64,000 bases of DNA from Cymbidium sinense (taxonomy: Eukaryota; Streptophyta; Magnoliopsida; Asparagales; Orchidaceae): NCBI GenBank assembly GCA_021442155.1, contig CM038214.1:24639808-24703807 (forward strand). Direction: 5' to 3'. Both the position numbers and the translations under genes were made by a program. Below the pieces are notes generated by a model. That model was not told the DNA's origin. It ran no database searches and worked only from the letters and a program-made list of their open reading frames with translations. Positions within the stretch are counted from its first letter, which is position 1, and every line of letters starts with the position of its first letter. This document shows positions 25,469-39,200 of this stretch, piece by piece.

Positions 25469-28400
25469 CCAAAAACCCTAAACCCTAAACTAGAATGTGA
25501 ACCCTAAACCAAAAACCTATACCCTAAACCCTAAACCCTAAACCCTGAAAACCATAAACCCTAAACTATAAAATCCCTAAACCCCTAAACCCTAAAACCT
25601 AAACACTAAACCCTAAACCATAAACCCTAAACCCTAAAACCTAAACCCTACACACTAAACCCTAAACCCTAAACCTTAAACCCTAAACTCTAAGCCCTAA
25701 ACCTAAACCCTAAACTAAACCTAAACCTAAACCCTAAACCCTAAACTCTAACTAAATTCAAAACCCTAAACCCTAAATCATAAAACCTAAACCCTATAAT
25801 GCACACTAAACCTAAACCTAAACTATAAACTTAACTTAAATCTAAACCCCAAAACCTAAACCAAAACTATAAATCCTAAACCTAAACCCTAAACCTAAAA
25901 CCTAAAACCTAAACCTAAACTAAATAAATCTTATAATAAAATAAATAAATAAACCTAAACCTAAATAAAATAAAATAAAATAAATAAAACATAAACAAAA
26001 CCTAAACCTAAACCTAAAAATATAAATAAATTAATAAAAATAAAGTAAAATAAAATAAATAAAAAACCTAAACTAAACTAAAAAAATAAAATAAACCTAA
26101 GAATAAAAAACTTAAATAAAATAAAAGCTTAACTTAAAAAAAACCAAAAATAAACCAAAATAAAAAAAATAAAAAATAAAAACTATAAACCTTAAACCCT
26201 AAACTCCAAATCCTAAACCTTAAACGTTAAATCCTAAACACTAAATCCTAAACTCTAAGCCCTAAACCCTGATCCTACAACCCTAAACCCTAAACCCTAA
26301 ACCCTAAACCCCAAACCCTAAAAAACCCTAACCTTAAACCCTAAATGCTAAAACCCTAAACCCTAAACCCTAAACCCTAAACCATAAACCCTAAATCCTA
26401 AAATTACACTACACTAAAATAAAATAAATAAAAACCTAAACTAAATTAAAAATAAAAATCTTAAATAAAATAAAAACTAATCCGAAAATAAAAATAAAAT
26501 AAAACTAAAATAAAATAAAATAAAAACTTAAACTTTAAAAATAAACCCAAAAATAAACAAAATATAAAACCTAAACCTTAAAGTAAAATAAAAACTAAAC
26601 CTAAAATAAAAATAAAATAAACCTAAACATAAATAAAAATAAACTAAACTAAAATAAATAAAACCTAAACCTAAAATAAATAAAATAAAATAAATAAAAA
26701 ATAAACTTAGACCTAAACTTAAAAAGAATACCAAAAAATTAGCCTAAGATAAAACTTGAAATCTAAACCTACATAAGATAAAAACTTGAAACCTAAACCT
26801 AAAAAATAAAATAAAAGCCTAAACCTAAAAAAAAAAATAAAACCTAAACTTAAAAATAAAATAAAACTAAACTAAAAAATAAAAGTAAACCTAAACATAA
26901 AAAATAAACTAAAATAAAAACCAAAACTAAAATAAATAAACCTAAAATAAACAAACTAAACTAAATAAAAATAAAAATAAAAATAAACCAAAATAAAAAT
27001 AAAAATATTAAATAAACTAAAATAAATAAGAAATAAATTTAATAAACCTAAACCATCTTGTTACTTAAAAAATAAATAATAAATAAATAAAAATAAACCA
27101 AAACCCTAAAACCCTAACCCTAAAACCCTAAACCCTAAAACTAAACCCCAAACCCTAAACCCAAACCCCAAACCCTAAACTTAAACCCTAAACCCTAAAA
27201 ATTTTTAAACCTTCAACCCTAAACCCTAAAACCCCAAAGCCTAAAGCCTAAAACCTAAACCTAAACTAAATAAATCCTAAAATGAAATAAATAAATAAAT
27301 AAAACCAAAATAAAATAAAATAAATAAACCTAAACTAAAACCTAAACCTAAACCTAAAATAAAAATAAAATATACTAATAAAAATAAACTAAATTAAATT
27401 AAATAAAACCTAAACTAAACTAAAAAATAAATAAAATAAACCTATGAATAAAACCTAAATAAAATAAAATTAAATATAAAATAAAATTAAATAAACCTAA
27501 AATAAAATAAAACCTAAAATTAAATAAACCTAAACATAAACTATAAATCTAAACTTAAACCTAAACTTTAAGTCTAAACCCTAAACCTAAACCTAAACCT
27601 TAAACCTTAAACCTAAAACCTAAACATACAACCTTAATCCTAAACCTAAACCTAAACCTAAACCCTAAAAAATTTAAACTTAAACCTAAACCTAAAACCC
27701 TAAACCCTAAACCTTAAGCTAAACTAAACCAAAACCTAAACTAAAACCTAAACTTAAAACCCTAAACTCAAACCTAAACTCAAATAAAAACTATAAACTA
27801 TAAACCCTAAACACTAAATCCTAAACCTAAACTTAAACTAAATCAAACTAAACCCTAAATAAAATAACCCTAAACTCAAACTTTAACCCTAAACCTAAAA
27901 CCATAAACCTAATCCCTAAAACCTAAAACCCTAAATCCTAAAAACCTAAACTATAAATCTAAAGACTAAACCTAAATCCTAACCTAAACCTAAACTAAAC
28001 GATAAACCCTAAACCTACACTAAAAAATAAAAAATAAACAATAAATAAAAATAAAAATAAAATAAAATAAATAAATTTTAAAATAACTAAATAACTTAAA
28101 CTAAAGTTTACTTTTAAAACCCCTATAAACACTAAACCCTTCCTAAAATCAAAACCCTAAACCCTAAATTAACTAAACCTAAACCTAAACTCTCTAAACC
28201 AACAATCCTAAACCTAAAACCAAAACCCTAAACCTAAAACTCTAAACATTAAACCTAAACCCTAAACTATAAAACCTAAATCCTAAAGTTAAACCTAAAA
28301 CCCTAAACTAAGCTCTAAACCTAAAACCCTAACCTAACTAAACTAAACCCTAAACCCTAAACCATAAACCCTAAAACCATAAATCCTTAAATCCTAAGCT

Positions 28401-29271
28401 AACCCTAAACCTATAAACCCTAAAAACCATAAACCCTAAAGCCTAAACCCTAAACCTTAAACCCTAAACCCTAAACTAACCCTAAATTTTAAACCATAAA
28501 AACCCTAAACCCTAAAGCCTAAACACTAAACCCTAAACCCTAACCATTAACCATAAACCTTAAAGCCATAAACCCTATAACATTAAACCCTAAACCTAAA
28601 AACCTAAAAACATAATCCCAATCTAAATAAAAAAACTTAAACTGAAATAAAATTAAAAAATAAAAAAATAAAATGTAAACAAAAACCTAAACCTAAACCT
28701 AATATAAAATAAAACAAAATAATAATAATAAATTAAAATAAATAAACTAAACTAAAAAAATAAAGCTAATCTAAAAATAAAACTAAAATAAAATAAAAAT
28801 AAACATAAAATAAAATAAAATAAACCTAAAATAAAATAAAATAAAATAAAATAAAACCCTAAACCTTAAACCATAAACCCTAAATCTAACCCTAAACCTA
28901 AACTCTAAACCCTACACCTTAACCTACAACCTAAACCCTAAACTCCTAAACTCCTAAACCTAAAAAAAAACCAAAACCTTTAACCCTAAACCTAAAACCC
29001 TAAACTTAAACCCTAAAGTCTTTAATAACACTAAACCTAAACCTAACCCTAAAACCATACAACCATAAACCCTAAACCTTAAACCCTAATCCCTAATTCT
29101 AAACCATAAAACCCTAAGCATAAACCCTAAACCCTAAATCCTAAACCCTAAACCTTAACCTTCAAACCCTAAACCCCAAACCCTAAAACTTAATCTAAAG
29201 TAACTAAATAAATTAAAAAATAAACATAAACCCTAAAACATAATAAACCTTAACCTAAACCCAAGCCCGAA
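25469..29271. repeat. Telomere-derived satellite, CCCTAAA orientation
   Basis: This is alternating CCCTAAA-rich (25.5-25.9, 26.2-26.4, 27.1-27.25, 27.54-28.0, 28.1-28.6 and 28.85-29.2 kb) and A-rich blocks. The blocks at 27.54-28.02 and 28.1-28.4 kb are the most mixed, with six-base CCTAAA units as common as seven-base ones. A GTTACTTAAAAAA variant of the box lies near 27,058. A 68-codon minus-strand frame at 26,528-26,734 is a by-product of the repeat. No gene is seen. Confidence 0.92.
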
Positions 29272-29755
29272 GAATGGGTAGAACCTTGACGACAGGAACA
29301 TCACCATCAATTAGGCTCATTCTAAATCTAGCAGTGGAGGCAAAGGCAGAGGTGGCAGTTATCACAGTGGAGGTAGGGGATCTAGAGGCGTTGGTGGATA
29401 TGGAGGTGGCAGTCAAAGCAGTGGTGGTTATGGAGGAGAGAGGAGCGACAAATGTTACAGCCATGGCAGTGGTAGACTGAGAGATCATGGATATGATGGT
29501 GGATCCTGCTACTCAGGAGGCCATGGTAGTTTTGATCAGAATTGAAGAATCTTAAGAACGACCTATCCGATCTATTATTTATGGAACTGTCTTTATAGTA
29601 GAGATGGTTCTAGTTATATAGGGTTTTTGATTTGCTCTATGAGAGACCATTTATGATCTTTATTATCATTTGTGTCTTAAAAACTTGGTGTGTTACTTGG
29701 TTGATCAAATCAAAAAGAAAAAATGTCGAATTTAAATTTATTCTCCATAAAAAAA
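29272..29755 (+). pseudogene. 5'-truncated GR-RBP retrocopy, full-length fragment
   Basis: This is one of the two most complete copies. It runs in one frame from the last RRM strand (NG-NLDDRNITIN-A) through about 60 codons of glycine- and serine-rich sequence (GGKGRGGSYHSGG, GGYGGGS and so on) to the SCYSGGHGSFDQN end, then 3' UTR and an A run at 29,748-29,755. Stops interrupt it at the second codon after NG (TAG), at the Q of the NQA motif (TAG), and at the W of NWRN (TGA). In family terms, class IV plant GR-RBPs have one N-terminal RRM and a glycine-rich tail; here only the tail and the RRM edge exist. The upstream flank carries the AAAGTAACTAAAT word shared with other copies. Confidence 0.9.
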
Positions 29756-31847
29756 GTCAAAAACCCTAAACCTTAAACCTAAACCCTAAACCCTAAACCC
29801 TAAAATCCTAAACCCTAAACCGTAAGCCCTAAATCATAAAACCTAAACCCTAAACCTAAACCCTAAACCCTAAATGCTAAACCTTAAACCCTAATCCCTA
29901 AATCCTAAACCTAAAAAACTTTGCCCAAAAAAAATAAATAATAAATAAATAAAGCTAAAATAAAACTTAAACAAAAACCAAAACCTAAACCTAAACCTAA
30001 AAAGAAAATAAATAAAAAATAAAAAATAAACTAAAATAAAATAAATAAAAACATAAGCTAAATTAAAAAATTAAAAACCTAAATAAAATGAAAACTAAAC
30101 CTAAAATAAAAAAAAAAATAAATCTAAAATAAAATAAAATAAAACTAAATAATACTTAAACCTAAAAAAATAAACTTAAAAATAAATTAAAATAAAACCT
30201 AAACCCTAAACTAAAAAAAAAACCTAAACCTAAATTAAAATAAAATAAACCTAAACTTAAACTAAAATAAAATAAACTAAAAAAAATAAAACCTAAACCT
30301 AAATTAAATAAAATAAAATAAAGAAAAAATAAACTTAAACTTAAACTTAAAAATTAAACCTAAAAGTAAACTTAAAATAAAAACTTGAAACCTAAACTTA
30401 AAAAAATAATAAAAACCTAAACCTAAACCTAAAAATAAAAAAATAAAACCTAAACCTAAAAAATTAAATAAAAAAAATAAACTAAACTAAAAAATAAATG
30501 TAAACCTAAACCTAAACCTAAAAAAAAACCTAAACTAAAATAAATAAACTAAACTAAATAAAAATAAAAATAAACCTAAATAAAAATAAGAAAATAAAAT
30601 AAACTAAAATAAATAAAAAATAAACTATAAAAAATAAAAAAATTCAAAAATAAAATATAACCCTAACCCCTAAAACTAACCCTAAACTGTAAAATCCAAA
30701 ACCCTAAACCCTAAACCCTAAAAATCCCTAAACCTTAAATCTTAAACCCTAAAACCCTAAACCCTAAACCTTAAACCTTAAATCCTAAAATAACCATAAA
30801 CCCTAAACCCTAAACTTTAAATCCTAAACCCTAAAACCTTAAACCCTAAACCCTAAATCCTAAATCCTAAACTAACCCTACCCTACAACCCTAAACCCTA
30901 AAACCACCAACAGTAAACCATAAACCATAAACCCTAAACTCTAAATCCTAAAACCTAAACCCTAAACCCTAAATCATAACCCTAAATAATAAACAACCCA
31001 AAACCCTCAAACTCTAAACCTTAAACCCTATACCTTAAACCCTAATCCCTAAAACACTAAACCCTAAACCCAAAAAAAACCTAAACCCTGAAGATTAAAC
31101 ACTAAACACTAAACCCTAAACCCTAAACCCTAAATCTGAACCTTAAACCCTAAATCCTAAAGCATAAACCCTAAAACCTTAAATCCTACACACTAAACAC
31201 TTAAAAAAACCTAAATAAAATTAAAATAAAATAAACTAAATAAACTAAATAAATCTAAATAAAATTTTACTTAATTTAAAACCTAAAACCTTAAACACTA
31301 AACCTAAATGCTAACTAACATAAACCTAACCCTAAACAAAAAACCTAAACCCTAAACTTACAACCCTAAACCCTAAACCCAAAACACTAACCCTAACACT
31401 AAATCATAAACCCAAAACCCTGAACCCTAAACTCTAAAACCCAAAACCCTAAACCCTAAACTAACCCAAAATCCTAAAAACCCTAAAGCCAAAATACTAA
31501 ACCTTAAACCCAAAACCCTAAACTAACGCTAAACCCTGCTAACCCTAAACCTAAAACTAAAAAATCCTAAACTCTAAAGCCTAAACACTAAACCCTAAAC
31601 CTCAAACCCTAACCCTAAACTAAAACCCTAACAATAAACCCTAGAACCCTAAACCCTAAACCCTAAATCCTAAACCCTAAACCTAAAAACCTAAAAACCT
31701 AATCTTAAACTAAATAAAAAACTTAAACCTAAACAAAATAAAAATGTAAATTAAAACTTAAACCTAAAATAAATAAATTATAATATAATAAATTTAAAGC
31801 TAAACTAAACTAAAAAGTTAAAATAACTCTAAGAATAAAAAACTCTA
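29756..31847. repeat. Telomere-derived satellite, CCCTAAA orientation
   Basis: CCCTAAA-rich blocks (29.76-29.92, 30.66-31.2 and 31.3-31.7 kb) alternate with A-rich blocks. An AAATTTTACTTAATTT variant of the box occurs near 31,262. No gene is seen. Confidence 0.92.
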
Positions 31848-32222
31848 AGGTGGAGGCGGTAATTATCAGGGGTGGTCGAAAGTATGGATAGCAGGAGTGT
31901 GAGGTAGCGACATGAGGTTACAACCGTGGCATGGAAGAGGGTGAGATCGAGGATATGATGGTGGATCTTGCTACTCGAGAAGCTGGGGCAGTTCTGATGG
32001 GAACTAAAGAAACTAATGAATGCCAGATCCAATCTATTGTTTATGGAACCATGTCTTTATAGTAGAGATGGTTCTAGTTATCTAAGGTCGACTCGCCTAT
32101 GCGTCTATTTTTATCAATGTTGTCGCTTGTCTCTTAGAAAACTAGGTGTGTTACTTGGTTGATGAAATCGAAAAGAAGAAATGATGAATTTGAATTTGTT
32201 CTCTATTAAACAAAAAAAAAAA
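31848..32222 (+). pseudogene. GR-RBP retrocopy with a deeper 5' truncation
   Basis: The fragment begins inside the glycine-rich domain (GGGGN-Y codons) and joins an A-rich satellite block, not the CCCTAA junction used by the copies at 23.3, 25.2, 29.3 and 61.0 kb. It keeps the GGSCYSRS..GSSDGN end, the 3' UTR with GTCTTTATAGTAGAGATGG, and an A run ending at 32,222, followed by the shared downstream variants. TGG of the final NWRN motif is replaced by TAA, and the glycine-rich part is frameshifted. A minus-strand frame of 67 codons across it is a shadow. The different 5' edge probably reflects a later deletion. Confidence 0.85.
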
Positions 32223-35200
32223 TCCTAAATCCTAAACTAAAACTTGAACCCTAAACCAAAAACCTATACCCTAAACCCTAAAAATCATCAACCTTAAACC
32301 CTAAACCCTAAACCGTAAACCCTAAACCCTAAAACCCTAAACCCTAAGCCCTAAACCCTAAAATCTAAACCCTAAATCCTAAACCCTAAAACATAAACCT
32401 TAAACCCCAAACCCTAATCCCTAATCTTGAAACCTAAAGTAACCTTAAACCCTAAACCCTAAAACTAAAAAAGCCAAAAAAACCAAAAGCTAAACTAAAT
32501 AAAACCTTAAAATAAAATTAATAAAAAAACTTAACCCAAAAATATAATAATATAATAAAATAAAAACCTAAACTAAAACCTAAACCTAAACCTAAACCTA
32601 AACCTAAAAAGAAAATAAATAAAAATTAAAAACTACACTAAAATAAAATAAATAAAAACCTAGAATAAGTTAAAAATTAAAAAACCTAACTAAAATAAAA
32701 CTAAACCTAAAATAAAAAAAAATAAACCTAAAATAAAATAAAATAAAAACTAAATAAAAACCTAAACCTAAACCTAAAAAATTAAATTTAAAAATAAATT
32801 AAAACTAAAACTAAAACCCTAAATTAAAAAAAAAACTTAAACCCAAACTAAATAAAATAAAATAAACTAAAATAAAAACCAAAATAAAAGATAAAATAAA
32901 ACTTAAAAACTAAACCTAAAAAATAAAATAAAACTTAAACCTATAAAATCAAATAAAATAAAACTAAACTAAAAAAAACCTAAACCTAAACCCGAACCTA
33001 AAAAATAAACTAAAGTAAAAAACCTAAACTAAAACAAATAAACTTAAAATAAGTAAACTAAACTAAATAAAAATAAAAATAAACCTAAATAAAAAAATTA
33101 AAATAAACTGAAATAAATAAAAATTAAACTAAATAAACCTAAACTACTATTTTACTTAATTTTAAAAAAATTTAAAAAATTAAAAAATAACTAAACCCTA
33201 AACCCTAAACCTTTAAACCTAAACCCTAAATCCTAAAATCCAAACCCAAAACTTAAAACCATAAACCCTAAATCCTAAAAGCTAAAACTTTAAACCCTAA
33301 ATCGTAAACCCTAAACCCTAAATCTTAAACCATAAACCCTAAACCTTAAACCTTAAAAACCTAAAAACCTAAACCTAAACAAAATAAATCCTAAAAAGAA
33401 AATGAATAAATAAAACCTAAACTTAAATAAAATAAAAAATAAAATAAAATAAAAACCTAAACTTAAAGCTAAACCTAAAAATAAAATATAAAATAAATAA
33501 AAACAAAACTAAAATAAAATAAATAAAAACCTAAACTAAACTAAAAAAATAAAATAAACATTGGAAAACCTAAATAAAATGAATATTAAACTAAAATAAA
33601 AATAAAATGAACCTAAAATAAAATGAAATAAAAACTAAATAAAAATCTAAACCTAAAAAATAAACTTAAAAATAAAACCTAAAATTAAATTAAAAAAACT
33701 AAACACTAAACTAAAAAAAAACCTAAACTTAAAATAAAATAAAATAAGCCTAAATCTAAAATAAGTAAATCTAAACCTAAACATAAAATAAACTAAATAA
33801 ACCTAAACCTAAACTAAATGAAATAAAATAAACTAAAAATAAACCTAAATCTAAACTAAGAAATAAAACATAAAAATAAACCTAAAATAAAAACCTAAAA
33901 CCTAAACTTAAAAATAAAAGCTAAACCTAAAGAATAAAATAAAAATAAAACTAAACTAAAAAATAAACCTAAAAAATAAAATAAAAATAAAATAATAATA
34001 AAAAGTAAACCTAAACCTAAACCTAAACCTAAAAAATAAACTGAAATAAAAAACCTAAACTAAAATATATAATCCTAAAATAAATAAACTAAACTAAATA
34101 TAATATAAAAACATAAATAAAAAATAAAATAAACTAAAATAAATAAAAATAAATTAAATAAACTAAACCACTTGTTTACAATCTAAAAAAAAATCTAAAA
34201 CTAACCCTAAACTAACGAAAAACTAACCCTAAACTCTAGCCATAAACCCTAAACCCTAAAACTAACCCTAAATCCTTAACCCAAAACCCTAAATCCCAAA
34301 GCCCAAAACCTAAAACATAAAACCCTAAACCCTAAAACCTCCAACCCTAGACCCTAAACCCTAAACCCCAAACCATAAACCCTAATCCCTAAAATCTTAA
34401 CCTTAAACCCTAAAAACCTAAAAACTTAAACCTAAACTAAAAAAAAACCTAAAAATAAAATAAATAAAAAAACCTAAACCTAAATAAAATAAAATAATAA
34501 AATAAAATAAAAAATTAAACCAATACCTATACCTATACCTATACCTATACCTAAAAATAAAATAAAATAGAAAATAAAAACTAAACTAAAATAAAATAAA
34601 TTAAAATTTAGACTAAACTAAAAAAATAAAATAAACCTAAAATTAAATAAACCTAAAAAATAAACCAAAAATAAAAACCTAAAACCTAAACCTAAAAAAA
34701 AATAAATAAAACTTAAACCTCAAACATAAAAATAAAAAATAAAACCTAACGCTAAAAAATAAAATAAAAATAAACTAAACTAAAAAAATAAACATAAACC
34801 TAAACCTAAAAAATAAACTAAAATAAAAAAACCTAAACTAAAGTAAATAAATAAAAATAAATAAACTAAACTAAATAAAAATAAAAAATAAACCTAAACC
34901 CTAAATCCTAAATCCTAAACCATAAACTCTAAAACCCAAAACGAACCCTAAATCTACAACCCTAAACCTTAACTAAATTAAATAAACCTAAAAATAAAAT
35001 AAATAGAAAACCTAAACCTAAATAAAATAAAACATAAAATTAAATAAAAACCAAAACTAAAACCTAAACCTAAACCTAAACATAAACCTAAAAACTAAAT
35101 ATAAACTTAAACCTAAAAATAAACCTAAAATTAAATAAAAAATAAAACCTAAACCCCAAAACTAAAATAAACCTAAAAAAAAAAAATAAACCTAAACCTA

Positions 35201-38200
35201 AACCTAAAATAAGCTAAACCAAAATCTAGACCTAAACTAAATAAAATAAAATAAACTTAAAATAAATCTAAACCTAAACTAAAACATAAAACCTAAAAAT
35301 AAACATAAAATCTAAACTTAAAAAAATAAAATAAAAACCTAAACCTAAACCTAAAAATAAAAAATAGAACTTAAACCATAAAAATAAAATAAAAATAAAA
35401 CTAAACTAAAAAAATAAACATAAACAAAAACCTAAACCTAAAAAATATACTAAAATAAAAAACCTAAACTAAAATAAATAAACCTAAAATAAATAAAATA
35501 AACTAAATAAAAATAAAAAAATAATCTTAAATAAAAATATATAATAATATAAAATAAACTAATAACCTAAATATACTATAGTTTACTTAATTAAAAATAA
35601 TAATATAATAAAAAAATAAAAAACCCCTGACCCTAAATCCCAAACCCTAAAACTAACCCTAAACCCTAAACCCTAAACCTCACAGTTTACAACCCTAAAC
35701 CTACTAAACCCTAAACCCAAAACCCGAAACACTAAACCCAAAATTGTAAAACCATAAACCCTAAACCTTAAACCCTAAACCTCAAACCCTAAACCCTAAA
35801 CCCTAAACCCTAAAAACTTATACCTAAACTAAATAAAATCTAAAATTAAAATAAATGAAAAAAATTTAAATCTAAATAAAAAATAAAATGAAATAGAAAC
35901 CTAAACTAAAACTTAAACCTAAACCTAAACCTAAACCTAAAAATAAAATAAAATAAAATAAATAAAACTAAACTAAAAGGAAAATAAGTAGAAACCTAAA
36001 CTAAACTAAAAAAAAATTAAATAAACCTAAAAATAATTAACCTAAATAAAATAAAAACTAAAAAAAATCAAAAATAAAATAAACCTAAAACTTAAACCTA
36101 AAAACATAAAATAAAAATCTAAACCTAAACCTAAAAATAAAAAATAAACCCTAAACCCTAAACCCAAAACCTTAAACCATAAAACTAACCCTAAACCCAA
36201 ACTTAAACCTATATCACTAAACTCTAAACCCCAAACCCTTAAAAGTACTAAACCTTAAGCCCTTAAACCTAAAATCATAACCTAAATTAAACAAAACCTA
36301 AAAAATAAAATAAATAAAAAATTCTAAAAATAAGTTTAAAATAAAATAAAAAATAAAATAAAATAATAACATAAAATAAAAACCTTAACTAAAACTTATA
36401 CCTAAGCTTAAAATAAACAAACTTAAACCTTAAATTACATAAAATAAAATAAGTTAAAAATAAACCTAAAAATAAACTAAAAAATAAAACCTAAAAATAA
36501 ACTAAATTAAAAACCTAAAACCTAAACTTAAACCTAAAAAAATAAAACCTAAACTTAAAACCCCTAAACCTTAAACCCTAAACCCTAAAAACCTAAACTC
36601 TAAATCCTACCTTATAAACCCAAAGCCCTAAACCTTAAAATCCTAAACCTTAAATGCTAAAACCTAAAGCCTAAACCCTAAACCATAAACCCTAAACCCT
36701 AAACTAACCATAAGCCCCAACCTAACCCTAAACTTTAATCCTAAACCCTAACAACCCTAAACCCTAAACCTTAAACCTTAAATCCTAAACCCTAAAAACC
36801 CTAAACCCTAAACTCTAAACCCTAAAACTCTAAACCCTAAAACCCTAAACCTAAACCTAAACTATAAACTAACCAAAACCCCTAAACTCTAAACCTTAAA
36901 CCCTAAAACTAAACCCTAAACCTAAACCTAAAACTAAACCTTAAATGAAACCCTAAACCTAAACCCTAAACACTAAACTAAATCCTAAACTATTAACCCT
37001 AAACCTTAAAAGCTAAAATTTAAACTAACTAAATAAAACCTAATAATAAAATAAATAAAGAACTTAAACTAAAATAAATAATATAAAATATTAAAATAAA
37101 ATATAAACTAAATCTAATCCTAAACCTAAACCTAAAATAAATTAAAATAAAACTCTTAAACCTTAAACTAAAACCATAAATAAACCCTAAATCCTAAACC
37201 CTAAACCCTAAAACCTAAACACTAAACCTTAAACCCTAAACTAACTTAAACTATAAACCCTAAACCTTAAGCACTAGCCTTAAACCCTAAGCCCTAAACC
37301 CTAAAACACTAAAACCCTTAATCCTAAACCCTAAATAAACCCTAAACCATAAAAACCTTAATCCCTAAAGCCTAAACCCTAAACCCTAAAACCCTAAACC
37401 TTAAATCATAAACCCTAAACCCTAAAACCTACAACCTTAAGCCCTAAACCCCCAAACCCTAAACCCTAAACCTTAAACCTAAATCCTAAACCCCAAATCA
37501 TAAACCCTAAAAACCTAACAACTTAAACTTAAACTAAATAAAACCTAAAAAAAACCTAAACTCTAAAATAAAATAAAATAAAACCTAAATAAGAGTTAAA
37601 ACCTAAACCTAAACCTAAAAAATAAAATAAAAAAAATAAACTAAAATAAAATAAATAGAAACCTAAGTAACACTAAAAAAATAAAAACCTAAAAAATAAA
37701 ACCAAAAAAAATAAAATAAAAACCTAAATCTTAACCTAAAAATAAAATATAAAACCTAAATAAAATAAAAAATAATACCTAAACCCTAAATACTAAACCA
37801 TAAACCTACAATACTTAACCCTAAACCATAAACCCTAAATCTTTAAAAACACTAAACCCTACATTATAAACCCTAAAAACCTTAACCTAAATAAATTAAA
37901 TCCTAAAAAAATAAATAAAAAATAATAAATAAATAAATAAAATAAAACCTAAAATAAAACCTAAACCTAAAAATTAAATAAAATAAAATAAAACCAAAAA
38001 AACTAAAAAAATAAAATATGCCTAAAAATAAAAAACCTAAATAAAATAAAGACTAAATGTAAAATAAAAATAAAATAAACCTAAAATAAAATAAAAACTA
38101 AATAAAAACTTTAACCAAAAAAATAAACCTAAAAATAAAACCTAAAAAAATAAAAATAAAACCCAAACCCTAAACTAAAAAGAAAACCTAAACCTAAAAT

Positions 38201-38300
38201 AAACCAAATATAAACTAAAATAAACTAAACTAAAATAAATAAAACTAAAACCTAAACCTAAACTAAATAAAATAAAATAAACTAAAAATAAACCTAAACC
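32223..38300. repeat. Telomere-derived satellite, CCCTAAA orientation
   Basis: This is six kilobases of A/C-rich satellite with TTTACTTAAT boxes near 33,151 and 35,582 and a weaker one near 34,175. CCCTAAA-rich blocks lie near 32.23-32.45, 33.19-33.36, 34.2-34.42, 35.62-35.82, 36.14-36.25, 36.55-37.02 and 37.15-37.52 kb. A short run of five CCTATA hexamers at 34,524-34,552 stands out as a local variant expansion. The array stops abruptly near 38,300 at AT-rich DNA of a different type. No gene is seen. Confidence 0.92.
34524..34552. repeat. Local CCTATA hexamer run
   Basis: Five consecutive copies of the hexamer CCTATA, a one-base variant of the surrounding CCTAAA, occur in a region where this variant is otherwise rare. 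It shows local expansion of a single variant within the satellite. Confidence 0.85.
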
Positions 38301-38329
38301 TTGTGTATTACTAATATTTTATTATTTAG

Positions 38330-39200
38330 ACTAATTTTATGATTTTATCTTAAGCAATGTGATGTGATATCAAATAATATAATATAATATGTTATAATGT
38401 ATTATAATATAGATGCCATAACATAGTGTAACATCATGCATTATAACATACTATTGTGTATAACTACTTTTAGCATATTTTAGTTTGTTATAATGTAGTA
38501 GAGTTTGTAATGGTATAATTCAGAAATACTATTTATAGGTCGAGATGATGGATTTGGCCAAATTTAAGGTAAGCTTTAGGGAATATCATTGGGGTGTTAT
38601 GGTGTGTCATTTAATCAAAAGAATGGAATTTTGCATTCAAAATAAATGTTTAATTTTAACAAAATTTTATAAAGTTTTGCTTAAAGTGATTCATTTTAAG
38701 GTGTACTATAAGATAATATATTATATGAAAGTATATTAAAATATAATGTACATAATAATATAATTTCACATATATATATAATGTAATGTGGTGCTAAATG
38801 TTATTGTACATTTTAGTATGTTTTACTTTTGTTATAATACATTGGGTCAGAACTCACAAAAATGTTAATTTGAAGGTTGAGATGGAAGAATTTTGCCAAA
38901 TTCACAGCACACACGAAGAAGCAACACCAAAATTGTAATAGAAAAATAACACTTTTACATCCAAAATGAACATTATTCATATTTTGAGAAAATTTTGTTA
39001 TTTGTTCCTTTTAAGTGATTCTAATGAGGTGTAATGTTAGATAATATATTATAGCAAATTATAATATAACATCATATATTAAAATAAATTGTTAATGTTA
39101 ATTCACACTATAATATGTTTATCATGATATTGTATAGTTAGTTTGAGCTCACACCATCACAAATCATAAAATGTTCATTATAATGATATGATAATGTAAT
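38330..39200. repeat. AT-rich tandem repeat, unit about 336 bp
   Basis: Two adjacent copies are plain: GGTCGAGATGATGG at about 38,538 and GGTTGAGATGGAAG at about 38,874, each followed at matching distances by GCCAAATT, a CATYCAAAAT word, an ACAAAATTTT-like or AGAAAATTTT-like word, AAGTGATTC and AGATAATATATTATA. A partial third copy, the end part only, precedes them from about 38,330. The sequence is AT-rich and unrelated to the telomere-like satellite. A 64-codon frame at 38,545-38,739 is not convincing. No gene is seen. Confidence 0.8.

Noticed and set aside
29255..32032. Minus-strand frames across the GR-RBP copies (29,255-29,488 and 31,829-32,032)
   Set aside because: Antisense shadows of glycine-rich codons; serine-, threonine- and alanine-rich with no family match.
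13691..38300. CRISPR array
   Set aside because: Repeats are contiguous and degenerate with no unique spacers, and the DNA is plant nuclear in character.
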